Shown piece after piece: positions 16,335 to 23,894 of a DNA stretch of 64,000 nt; the first letter of the stretch is position 1, and every line of letters begins with the position of its first letter. Origin of the DNA: CAXBMB01 sp052078155 (GTDB lineage: Bacteria; Pseudomonadota; Alphaproteobacteria; Kiloniellales; DSM-21159). The DNA is taken from contig JBQJBP010000001.1 in assembly GCA_052078155.1 (NCBI GenBank), positions 62,001-126,000 on the forward strand, written 5' to 3'. The notes under the pieces were generated by a model, which had not been told where the DNA came from, ran no database searches, and saw only the letters and a list, made by a program, of their open reading frames with translations. A program made the translations under genes and the position numbers.

Positions 16335-16370
16335 CTGCGGATACTCAGAGTGCTGGTCGGAGAACCGCGC

Positions 16371-17339
16371 TTACTCGAACTCCATCTGTTCAAAGACCCG
16401 GCCGGCATTTTTGGTGGCCAGTTCTTCATAGGTGTCCAGGTGTCTGTAGGGGCTTTGGTCTACGTAATAGGCGTCATCCAGGGTGCCGCCTGCTTCCAGA
16501 TGTTCCCCGATCTTACCGCGCAGATAGACCAGATAGTCTTTTGTGTAGCGCCGGACCTGATCCATGTTGGTGGGGTGACCGTGCCCGGGGATCACATAAA
16601 GTGCTCCCAGAGCTTCGAAGTTCTCCCAGCTTTCCAGCCAGTCATAGGTGATGGTTTCCGCAAAGATCGGCAACATGCGCTCGTGAAAAGCCATGTCCCC
16701 GGCAATCACCAGCTTTTGCTTCGGCAGCCAGACGGAGATGTCACCGGGCGAATGGGCCGGGCCCAGATTCAGCACTTCGATGCGAAAGCGGCCCAGTTCG
16801 ATGATTTTCTCGTCCACCAGGGTTTCGGTTGGCCCCTGCAGCGTGGTCTTTTCAGACTTGTCTTTGTTGTAGCCCTGCATGCGGGTCAGGATCTGCGGAC
16901 CGTACTCTTCAAATTCAGCGGCGCCATCTTCCTGCGCCAGAATGGGCACGCCCTGTTCGGCCCAGTAGCTGTTGCCCAGCATGGCGTGGCCCTGGCCGTT
17001 TTCGTTGATCACCAGAACCACGGGTTCGTCGGTGATCAGTTTGATTTCATCGTGCAGTGCTTTGGCGAGCAGATAGGCGGCGCTGCCATTGATCACCACC
17101 ACCCCTTCGCCCGTTACCAGGAATGAAAGGTTGTTGTTGTGGCCCGAGTTTTCATAGGTGGGCGGTGCCGTCGCCCCAATGGCCGACCAGACGTAAGGGA
17201 TGACCTCTACCGGCTTTGAATAGAGCAGGGAGCCCGGGTACTGGTCGGGAATGTCCTGGCTGGCCTGGGCGGGAACCGCCAGAGACAGGCAGCCGAGGGT
17301 CAGCAAACCAAAGAGCTTTTGTCGCAAGGAAGAGGTCAT
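16371..17339 (-). CDS. SoxH-like periplasmic metallo-beta-lactamase-fold protein
   Basis: From ATG at 17339 the 322-residue protein has a signal peptide (MTSSLRQKLF..., cleavage near AQA); a longer frame to 17462 would bury it behind 41 residues. The fold is metallo-beta-lactamase: H196 in GPAHSPGD, D215 in IAGDMAFHE, and H253/H255 in IPGHGHP. The usual first metal motif HxHxDH is replaced by N112-E-N-G-Q-G-H118, so the metal site must differ. SoxH proteins near sox genes are suspected thiol-ester or zinc hydrolases, without a proven substrate. It is 144 bp downstream of a secreted GlcG/HbpS-type gene on the same strand. Confidence 0.8.
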   Translation of the reverse strand: MTSSLRQKLFGLLTLGCLSLAVPAQASQDIPDQYPGSLLYSKPVEVIPYVWSAIGATAPPTYENSGHNNNLSFLVTGEGVVVINGSAAYLLAKALHDEIKLITDEPVVLVINENGQGHAMLGNSYWAEQGVPILAQEDGAAEFEEYGPQILTRMQGYNKDKSEKTTLQGPTETLVDEKIIELGRFRIEVLNLGPAHSPGDISVWLPKQKLVIAGDMAFHERMLPIFAETITYDWLESWENFEALGALYVIPGHGHPTNMDQVRRYTKDYLVYLRGKIGEHLEAGGTLDDAYYVDQSPYRHLDTYEELATKNAGRVFEQMEFE

Positions 17340-17483
17340 CTGGGGGCTCACTCTGAATTCAGAATAAAGGGGATCTCCTGGTTGATTGGGTAAAGAACCA
17401 GGAGATCCATAGGGGAGGGGGAAATTAACAGAGGTGGTTCGGGCAGCCCCTATAACCGGCACTGCCCGAACTGTGATCAGCCC

Positions 17484-18014
17484 TTAAAAGGCGATGTCTT
17501 CTTCGATGGAGGCGATCCCGGCTTCTGCACAGGCCTGATCGATTTCTCCGCTGGGGGCACCGGAGACGCCAACGGCACCCAGCATGGCCCCGTCACCGGA
17601 CAGGATGCGCACACCGCCGCCCAGAGGCAGAGCCATGGTGATGTTGCGGATGGCCCAGGCTTCACCCTTTTCGGTGACTTTCGCCAGGTCGAGCGTTTCA
17701 GTGCGGAAGGAAATGGCCGTCCAGGCTTTGCGATAGGCCGTGTCCGGCGTGTGTGCCCCGGCATAGCGATCCCGCAGGGTTACCTGCAGATTGCCGCCGC
17801 GATCTACAACGGAAACAGCGATCTGATAGCCGCCGTCCCGGCAGTTTTCCAAGGTCGCCTGGGCCACCTTCAGCGCGAAGCTGGGGGACAGGCTCTGGTA
17901 GGTCACAATGGCGCTTTCTTCTTCGGCGACTGCCCCGCCTGACAGGCTGGCGGTCAGAGCCAGAGCCGTTGCGGCACACAGGCCTTTTGCGCGTTTGCTC
18001 AGTGATAACTTCAT
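17484..18014 (-). CDS. Secreted GlcG/HbpS-family protein (DUF336)
   Basis: The 176-residue protein has a signal peptide (about 1-30, ending AVAEE). The GlcG/HbpS fold is marked by AVSVVDRGGNLQVTLRD, AWTAISFRTET, and GGGVRILSGDGAMLGAVGVSG. Streptomyces HbpS is an extracellular haem-binding/redox-sensing protein; the role next to sox genes is unproven. The start ATG is at 18014, and the upstream 200-bp divergent region shared with soxW holds an SqrR-type operator, so co-induction by reduced sulfur is likely (inference). It is followed by the SoxH-like gene. Confidence 0.83.
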   Translation of the reverse strand: MKLSLSKRAKGLCAATALALTASLSGGAVAEEESAIVTYQSLSPSFALKVAQATLENCRDGGYQIAVSVVDRGGNLQVTLRDRYAGAHTPDTAYRKAWTAISFRTETLDLAKVTEKGEAWAIRNITMALPLGGGVRILSGDGAMLGAVGVSGAPSGEIDQACAEAGIASIEEDIAF

Positions 18015-18121
18015 GATTGGTCCTCCCCGGTAACGTCTTCCTGCGGTTTTTCAGGATTTTATGATAAGTTTGGTGACCTCTGTCCTATCCGGCACGCGCT
18101 TGCAGCGCCGGGGAGACAGGG

Positions 18122-18168
18122 GTGACCCGTGAACATATTCATATTATAATACATTCGAATAATTGAAT
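18122..18168 (+). promoter_or_regulatory. SqrR/SoxR-type operator at the soxW promoter
   Basis: A perfect ATTC-N8-GAAT site lies at 18153-18168, just after a perfect TATAAT (18145-18150) with a GTGACC -35-like hexamer 17 bp upstream (18122-18127). A second partial site (ATTC at 18137) overlaps the -10. The region is divergent, so it may control both soxW-soxT and the GlcG/HbpS-SoxH-like pair. Confidence 0.66.
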
Positions 18169-18218
18169 ACCACAAGCGGCAATTACGGCTGCGACACTGG
18201 AAACAGAGGAGGTGGTTC

Positions 18219-18848
18219 ATGGTTCGTCGTCGGGAGTTTCTTCTGTCAGCAGCAGCGGTTGGTGTCAGCCTTGGAGTGGCATCACGCCAGGCGGCCTGGG
18301 CCAGCCAGGGGGACGCAGAGGTCGGGGACAACGGCCTGCATGTTCAGGACTGGTTCCTGGACTCCTTTCTGGATCTGGCTGAAGACCAGCAAACAGCCGC
18401 AGATGAAGGACGGCGGCTGGTTGTGTTGTGGGAACAGCGCGGCTGCCCCTATTGCCGGGAGTTGCACAACGTCAATCTGACCAAAGAACCCATCGTTGCG
18501 TACCTGCAGGATCACTACGACGTTCTGCAACTGGATCTCTGGGGCTCGCGTCTGGTGACGGATTTTGACGGTGAAGAGCTGGAAGAGCGGGATCTTGCCC
18601 GAAAATGGCGGGTCAATTTTACTCCGACCATTGTCTTCTTCCCGGGCCAGTTAGAGGACAGTCAGTCAGGCCAGTCCGGACGTGATCTGGAGGTGGCCCG
18701 CATGCCCGGTTACTTTAAACCCTTCCATTTCCTGTCCATGTTCGAGTATGTGGAAGGTGATTTTTATCAAGAGCAATCCTTCCAGCGGTTCCTGCAAGAC
18801 AAGTTCGAACGCTTGAAGGCTGAAGGCAAAGACATCGACGTCTGGTAA
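18219..18848 (+). CDS. soxW: Periplasmic thioredoxin SoxW
   Basis: The 209-residue protein has a Tat-like signal (VRRREFLLSAAAVG) and a thioredoxin fold with the active site C76-P-Y-C79 (EQRGCPYCREL) and the cis-proline segment NFTPTIVFFPG. SoxW receives electrons from SoxV in Paracoccus-type systems. AGGAGG sits seven bases before the ATG. It is preceded by an SqrR-type operator and followed by soxT after 67 bp. Being 15 kb from soxV is unusual, because soxV and soxW are normally adjacent. Confidence 0.88.
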   Translation: MVRRREFLLSAAAVGVSLGVASRQAAWASQGDAEVGDNGLHVQDWFLDSFLDLAEDQQTAADEGRRLVVLWEQRGCPYCRELHNVNLTKEPIVAYLQDHYDVLQLDLWGSRLVTDFDGEELEERDLARKWRVNFTPTIVFFPGQLEDSQSGQSGRDLEVARMPGYFKPFHFLSMFEYVEGDFYQEQSFQRFLQDKFERLKAEGKDIDVW

Positions 18849-18915
18849 CCGCCTGTATCCTGCTTCCGGCTGGACAGCGAGCGGTCTGGGACGGTCGGGA
18901 ACAGGACAAAGGGTC

Positions 18916-20034
18916 GTGGAACTGGAAGCCCCTCAACTGGTTGCCCTGGCGGGCTTTGTTGTCGGTTTGGCCATGGGTGTCATTGCCCGCTCTGTGCGCT
19001 TTTGTACCTTTGGCGCCATTGAGGCCTGGGTGCTGGTGGGGCGTCACAAGCGTCTGCGCACCTGGGGTCTTGCTATTGCCGTGGCCACTCTGATCTTTCA
19101 GGTCTCCTATTTTCTGGGCGTTGAGCGCCTTTATGAGTCCTTCTATCTGACCAATGGCATTCGCTGGGGCGGGGCCATAGTTGGCGGGCTGATTTTCGGC
19201 ATCGGCATGGCCATGGCTGGCTTTTGCGGCTTTAGCACGCTGGTGCGGGTCGGCGGCGGCGACTTGAAAGCGCTGGTGGTGGCGCTGGTCATGGGGCTGA
19301 GCGCTTACATGACGGCCCGGGGCCTGACGGGCTCTTTGCGCGAACTGATCATCGAACCTCTGACCCTGCCGGTATCGCCGGAAACAGGCAGCGGGCTGGC
19401 CGGATATGTGGCCCAGTGGCTGGGACTTTCCCTGCCAGACGCAGCCCTCTGGTGCGGGGTGCTGGTGGCAGGACTGATCATCATCTGGGCTTTCAGCAAC
19501 GGGGATTACAGGCGGTCGGGACGAGATGCCCTGTCCGGATTGCTGATGGGCCTGACGGTGGGCGGAGCATTTCTCGCCACTGCGATCCTGGGGAATGATG
19601 ACTTCGACCCCCAGCAGGTGGAATCGGTTACCTACTCTCTGCCACCGGGAGAGGCGCTGGTCTATCTCATGACCTCGTCAGGCTCCAGCCTCTCCTTTGC
19701 GGTTACCATGGTCTTTGGCACCATTCTGGGCTCCTTTGTCACCACGGCCAGTAAGGGGGAGTTGCGGCTGGAAGGCTATGACGACCTGCGCGAACTGCGC
19801 CGCCATCTGATCGGTGCTTTTTTGATGGGCGTGGGCGGTGTTACGGCCATGGGCTGTACCATTGGTCAGGGCATATCCGGCATGGCCACGCTGTCCTTTG
19901 CCGCGCCACTGGCGTTGGGAGGCATCTTTGTCGGCGCCATCTTCAGTATTGGCTATTTGATGACCGGGCAAAGCCGGGAAGCCGTCTCATATCTTTATGA
20001 ACGCTTCCGCAAGGGGGCCCAGCAGGAATACTGA
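18916..20034 (+). CDS. soxT: YeeE/YedE-family sulfur transporter SoxT
   Basis: This 372-residue polytopic membrane protein has about nine hydrophobic segments and the repeated cysteine motifs of the YeeE/YedE (TsuA) thiosulfate-transporter family: SVRFCTFGA, AGFCGFSTLVRVGGGD, and AMGCTIGQGISGM. The two-fold repeat (each half with a GMAMAGFCGFST-like and GVTAMGCTIGQG-like stretch) matches the known internal pseudosymmetry. It probably moves thiosulfate or another sulfur species across the inner membrane. GTG at 18916 is the start. It is co-transcribed with soxW. Confidence 0.87.
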   Translation: MELEAPQLVALAGFVVGLAMGVIARSVRFCTFGAIEAWVLVGRHKRLRTWGLAIAVATLIFQVSYFLGVERLYESFYLTNGIRWGGAIVGGLIFGIGMAMAGFCGFSTLVRVGGGDLKALVVALVMGLSAYMTARGLTGSLRELIIEPLTLPVSPETGSGLAGYVAQWLGLSLPDAALWCGVLVAGLIIIWAFSNGDYRRSGRDALSGLLMGLTVGGAFLATAILGNDDFDPQQVESVTYSLPPGEALVYLMTSSGSSLSFAVTMVFGTILGSFVTTASKGELRLEGYDDLRELRRHLIGAFLMGVGGVTAMGCTIGQGISGMATLSFAAPLALGGIFVGAIFSIGYLMTGQSREAVSYLYERFRKGAQQEY

Positions 20035-20152
20035 CCTGCCGCGGAGTGCAATAGACCCGGCTTTCAATGCAGGGCGCTGTGTTGTGCGAGGTGCAGTCCT
20101 GACCTCGCCCCCAAGCTAAGCTGGAACCCCTTGAGCCGAAATTGGCGCTGGG

Positions 20153-20208
20153 TCTGCCTGTTTCAGGGCAGCGGACTTACTCTGCCTGTTTCAGAGCACC
20201 GCACTTAC
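20153..20208. repeat. Tandem 28-bp duplication at the pssA 3' end
   Basis: Two adjacent 28-bp units (20153-20180 and 20181-20208) beginning TCTGCCTGTTTCAG differ at four positions. The second unit covers the pssA stop codon; the first lies outside the gene. Confidence 0.7.
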
Positions 20209-21026
20209 AGCGTGATGGAGTTGATGCGCTTGCGATAGGCCCGAATGGAAAGGGGGATGATCGCCAGGTAGCCGATGTCCACCAGGGTCATGGCCAGCCA
20301 GGGATTGCTCAGCAGGATCGTGCCAAAGACAGCCACGATGATCAAAGCCGGCAGAATGCTCTGCCGACGGATTTTGGCCCGCTTGAAGGAAAAGGTGGGA
20401 ATCTGGCTGACAGCCAGGAAGCCCACAATCCCCAGGTAGATGGCTGTAATCAGCGGATAGTCCCGGGCAAAGGTGATGTCCTGGAATCCCAGGAAAATAG
20501 GCAGCAGGGCCAAGGCCCCCACCAGCGGTGCCGGAACGCCGGTGAAGAAGTCTTTGCTCCACTCCGGCTTGTCGGGATCATCCAGCATCACGTTAAACCG
20601 GGCCAGCCTCAGCCCACAGCAGATGGCCAGGATCAGGGAGGCGAGCCAGCCGAAGTGGCCCAGGCTGCTGCCCTGCAGAGCCCAGAGGTAAACAAGGATG
20701 GCAGGGGCCACGCCGAAGTTCACAAAGTCAGCCAGAGAATCTAGTTCAGCCCCGAAGGAAGTCTCCCCTTTGAGCAGGCGTGCCACCCGGCCATCCAGTC
20801 CGTCCAGCAGCCCAGCCAAAAGGATCATGACAACAGCCAGTCGATAGCTCTCTTCCACCGCAAAGCGGATAGAGGTCAGCCCGGCCACCAGCGACAAGAC
20901 GGTCACCAGGTTTGGCACCACCGTGCGCAGGTGCAAGACCTTGCGTTTGCCGTGACGACCGGGAAGGGCCTCACTGTCTGGCTGGGCCTGCGGGGTTTTG
21001 TCCGGTTGCTGACTGTCATCACTCAT
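20205..21026 (-). CDS. pssA: CDP-diacylglycerol-serine O-phosphatidyltransferase
   Basis: The enzyme makes phosphatidylserine from CDP-diacylglycerol and serine at the inner membrane. The 273-residue protein has the CDP-alcohol phosphatidyltransferase signature DGLDGRVARLL...GAELDSLAD (residues about 74-98) and several membrane spans. The first 30 residues are hydrophilic and Gln/Pro-rich. It lies three bases downstream of psd, the next enzyme, in one operon; the pair leads to phosphatidylethanolamine. A tandem duplication sits at its 3' end. Confidence 0.93.
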   Translation of the reverse strand: MSDDSQQPDKTPQAQPDSEALPGRHGKRKVLHLRTVVPNLVTVLSLVAGLTSIRFAVEESYRLAVVMILLAGLLDGLDGRVARLLKGETSFGAELDSLADFVNFGVAPAILVYLWALQGSSLGHFGWLASLILAICCGLRLARFNVMLDDPDKPEWSKDFFTGVPAPLVGALALLPIFLGFQDITFARDYPLITAIYLGIVGFLAVSQIPTFSFKRAKIRRQSILPALIIVAVFGTILLSNPWLAMTLVDIGYLAIIPLSIRAYRKRINSITL

Positions 21027-21029
21027 GGC

Positions 21030-21722
21030 TTAGCGCTCCACGCCCTGACGTCGGGGTTCATCGCTGTTGAGATCGGCCAGCACGGTTTCACCGGCCACCA
21101 TGGTCTGTCCCAGCATGACCTGGGGCTCGACGCCGTCGGGCAGGTAGACATCCAGGCGGCTACCGAAGCGGATCAGGCCGTAGTGTTCCCCGGTGGCGAG
21201 TTCCTGGCCTTCTTTGACCTCGCAAAGAATGCGGCGGGCCACCAGCCCGGCAATCTGGGTGACCGCCAACTGGCGCCCGTCTTTCATCTCAACGATCAGA
21301 GAGTTCCGTTCATTCAGATCACTGGCCTTGTCCAGAGATGCGTTGAGGAACTGACCGGGGTGATAAGCAATCTTGGTGACCTTCCCGGCGATGGGCAGGC
21401 GGTTCACATGAACATTGAAAACGTTCATGAAAATGGAGATCCGCATCATCTCCTTGTCGCCCAGTCCAAGCTCCGGAGGAGGGGCGGCAGGCTGGACCAT
21501 GCAAATCTTGCCATCAGCCGGGGAAATGATCAGTCCTTCGCGGGTCGGCGTGACCCGAAGCGGATTGCGGAAAAAATAATAACACCAGACGGTCAGCCCC
21601 AGTCCGATCCATCCCAAAGGCTCCCACAACAGAAAAAGCAGCAGGGCGATGACTGCGAAAATCCCGACAAAGCGCTTACCTTCCTTGTGAATGGGCGGCG
21701 CGATGATTTTCAAGGTGTCCAA
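21030..21722 (-). CDS. psd: Phosphatidylserine decarboxylase proenzyme (short type)
   Basis: This pyruvoyl enzyme converts phosphatidylserine to phosphatidylethanolamine. The 230-residue protein has an N-terminal membrane hairpin (residues 20-50), then YFFRNPLR, SPADGKI, FMNVFNVHVNR with the substrate-binding histidine, and the cleavage site GS in LIRFGSRLD, where the serine becomes the pyruvoyl group. The start is TTG at 21722, seven bases after GGAG. It is the short form typical of alphaproteobacteria. pssA follows directly. Confidence 0.94.
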   Translation of the reverse strand: MDTLKIIAPPIHKEGKRFVGIFAVIALLLFLLWEPLGWIGLGLTVWCYYFFRNPLRVTPTREGLIISPADGKICMVQPAAPPPELGLGDKEMMRISIFMNVFNVHVNRLPIAGKVTKIAYHPGQFLNASLDKASDLNERNSLIVEMKDGRQLAVTQIAGLVARRILCEVKEGQELATGEHYGLIRFGSRLDVYLPDGVEPQVMLGQTMVAGETVLADLNSDEPRRQGVER

Positions 21723-22046
21723 GGGAATACTCCGTCTTTTTAAGGACTTACCGGGTAACAGGTGCCGACTTACTTTTGACTGATGCCTGCACTTGCTGGC
21801 AGGCGCCAGCGTTCATCTTAGCAGGCGAAAAGCCATAAGGGGACTGGGCACTGTTTATTGAAAGACAGCGCTTACCAGAAAGCAGCACTTTCGGAAATGA
21901 AAAAGCCAGATGCAACCGGTCGGCTTGTGTCACTTATGAAACAGTGCCGAAGCCCTAAAAACTGGAGACCCACACAAAGCGACTGGCAAGAAGCGGCATT
22001 TTGACTTGTTGTGACGGGGGCTCCAGCCTGTGACAGCTTTGGCGGT
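21723..22046. other. Intergenic region upstream of psd
   Basis: This 324-bp space separates the psd start from the stop of the DUF188 gene. It should contain the psd-pssA promoter. I see short CTGGCAG/GCGCCAG-like repeats near 21795-21810 but no convincing gene, RNA or copy of the dispersed repeat. Confidence 0.4.
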
Positions 22047-22544
22047 TCAGGAGGCTGGGTTGCGCGGTGGTGGCGGTGCAAGTCGCTGTTGCCGCTTGTT
22101 CTTCTGAACGGCCTGTTCCAGGGCTTCCAGAAAGCGGGAGCGGTCTTTTTTGCTGAAGGAAGGGCCGCCACCTTTGATTTCGCCGCTGTCCCGCAGCACT
22201 GCGTTCAGGTCTCGCATGGCCATCGCCATACCAATGCCCTGGTTACTGAAGGCTTTGCCGTTGTGCCCCATGACCTGTGCGCCTGCCTTCAAACAGCGGT
22301 CGGCCAAAGGAATGTCGCCCGTGATGACAATGGCGCTTGAGTTTGCCCGTTCTGCAATCCAGTCGTCGGCGGCATCAAAGCTGTCGCTGACAATCACCCG
22401 TTGGACCCGGGGGCTGTCGGGCAGACGCATCCAGGCATTGGACACCATGTGAATGGTAAGGCCATGTCGGTCCGCCACCTTGACGGCTTCTTCCTTGACC
22501 GGACAGGCGTCACAGTCGACATAGATTTCTGTTTGCACGGTCAC
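22047..22544 (-). CDS. DUF188 (YaiI/YqxD) family protein
   Basis: The 165-residue protein matches UPF0178/DUF188 from its N-terminal YVDCDACPVKEE through VSDSFDAADDWIAE and VITGDIPLADRCL to GHNGKAF. The Asp-rich motifs and fold suggest a PIN-like metal-dependent nuclease, but no activity has been shown for the family. The C-terminal tail (KNKRQQRLAPPPPRNP) is basic and proline-rich. It stands alone between pssA-psd and the DUF2794 gene. Confidence 0.88.
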   Translation of the reverse strand: MTVQTEIYVDCDACPVKEEAVKVADRHGLTIHMVSNAWMRLPDSPRVQRVIVSDSFDAADDWIAERANSSAIVITGDIPLADRCLKAGAQVMGHNGKAFSNQGIGMAMAMRDLNAVLRDSGEIKGGGPSFSKKDRSRFLEALEQAVQKNKRQQRLAPPPPRNPAS

Positions 22545-22688
22545 GGGGCCGCCTGTCTGCTGGAATGATGAAACGGGAGATAAGGACAGAGCGCAAAGAG
22601 GTCAAGGATCTGCTGCAGAGGGTGCGTTAGCCCCCACTTCGCAATCGGGTTCCATGCTGATCCGTTTGAAATCAAAGGGCTGGCAGTC

Positions 22689-23036
22689 TCAAACCAGGTG
22701 CAGCTTCTTTTCCAGATAGCTGATGATGTCTTTCAGGTTTTGCTTTTTGATCATGCGCTGTCGACCATCAAAGAGCTGATACTCACAGCCGGTTTTTGTT
22801 TTTCCGGTCATGCACTTGGCGATGGTGTAGAGAGCCGTTTCGTGGGTATGGCGGAAAATCGAAAAGAGAGCGATACCAGCACCGTGGTCAATGGCGTAAT
22901 CGCGCCACTCTCCGGTGGCAACACGTCTGCTGTAGAGATTGAGAAGAATGTTAAGTTCGTCGCGGGAAAAATAGGTGGGTTTGGAGCGTGCTTTGGCTCC
23001 GGGAACGAAGTCTGCCAACTGCACCAGCTGACTCAT
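22689..23036 (-). CDS. DUF2794 family protein
   Basis: From ATG at 23036 the 115-residue protein matches alphaproteobacterial DUF2794: YFSRDELNILLNLYSRRVATGEWRDYAIDHG..., shortened here to the landmarks SRDELNILLNLYSR, GEWRDYAID, FSIFRHTHE, and a C-terminal YLEKKLHLV. A longer frame up to 23177 adds 47 residues with no family similarity, so the inner start was chosen. Function is unknown. It is a stand-alone gene with the long repeat-bearing intergenic region upstream. Confidence 0.8.
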   Translation of the reverse strand: MSQLVQLADFVPGAKARSKPTYFSRDELNILLNLYSRRVATGEWRDYAIDHGAGIALFSIFRHTHETALYTIAKCMTGKTKTGCEYQLFDGRQRMIKKQNLKDIISYLEKKLHLV

Positions 23037-23894
23037 CGCACTGTCACTCCCCGAAGATCTATCATGTTCCCCAACTCCAGCGGTCTGACTGGCCCTGCGG
23101 CCTGTCAAAAAAACAGATGCAGACACAAAACGAAATCTGAGCCGCCAAACAGGCAGTTTTCCTGACCGACGGGGCAATGTGACCCCTGAAACGAGCGGCG
23201 TCGATTCAGCGTTTTGCTGACCACAATCTTATTACATTTTCATGTCCAAGTAAAATTGTGATCCGTCGCGACGTCCATAGTCAGGTATAGTGTACCGCAG
23301 GTCTCTCATCTGGTCAGTTGGCTAGGCCAGCAGGTGAAACTCAAAGAAACAAGGCGGTTGTTCTCCTCCGGATCGTAAGGCAAGTGGCCTGCCAGAGGAT
23401 GGGAAGGGCGCTGGCCCGGTCAAGGTCAGAGGTTCAGTCAAGGTCACAGGCCCAGTCAAGGTCACCGGCCCAGGCAAGGTCACTGGGCTGCCGGATGTTT
23501 TGGCGAAGATTGAAGCTCTCCCATTGTCCAGGGATGCTGGGGTTTGTCCAGGGACGCTGGGGTCTGACCATCACCGGGATCACAGGGCGCCTCTGCCAGC
23601 GGCAGGGAGCTATGGTTCAGCTGTCTGCTGGTCAGGGGCACTGAGCGGGCAAAAGGCCCCGGAATTGCGAACTGGCCCGGTGGACAAGTTTTTTTGACAC
23701 CTGTTGTTCATCTGTGAAAATCGGCGTTTTTATTAATTATTTCAATAAATTAACTCTATTTGTTTGTGTAATTGCCGGATTGTTGAGCGAAATAAAAAGT
23801 TCATATGAATGGAATTTTGATGTAAGCGAAAATGAAATAGGAGTTACGAACATTCACATCGAACCAAACGTATCTTCGTTCTAGGGAGGAAAGT
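23037..23894. other. Long intergenic region upstream of ugpB
   Basis: This 858-bp non-coding stretch carries an 18-bp tandem repeat (23417-23488) and a 20-bp direct repeat (around 23526-23560, GTCCAGGGA...GCTGGGG twice). Its AT-rich 3' part (23690-23890) has TTGACA at 23694-23699 followed 16 bp later by GAAAAT, a possible ugpB promoter. No conserved gene is visible. Confidence 0.5.
23417..23488. repeat. 18-bp tandem repeat, four units
   Basis: The core CAAGGTCA recurs at 23421, 23439, 23457 and 23475, a strict 18-bp period; the consensus unit is CAGTCAAGGTCACAGGCC. The outer units are diverged. It lies in non-coding DNA between the DUF2794 gene and ugpB. Confidence 0.85.

Noticed and set aside
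23417..23488. Possible CRISPR array
   Set aside because: Units are adjacent with no unique spacers, and no cas genes are in the window.
23318..23644. A 108-codon frame with repeated Ser-Arg-Ser residues over the 18-bp repeat
   Set aside because: The repeat period is a multiple of three, so an open frame arises by chance; composition is unlike a protein and there is no ribosome-binding site or homologue that I recognise.
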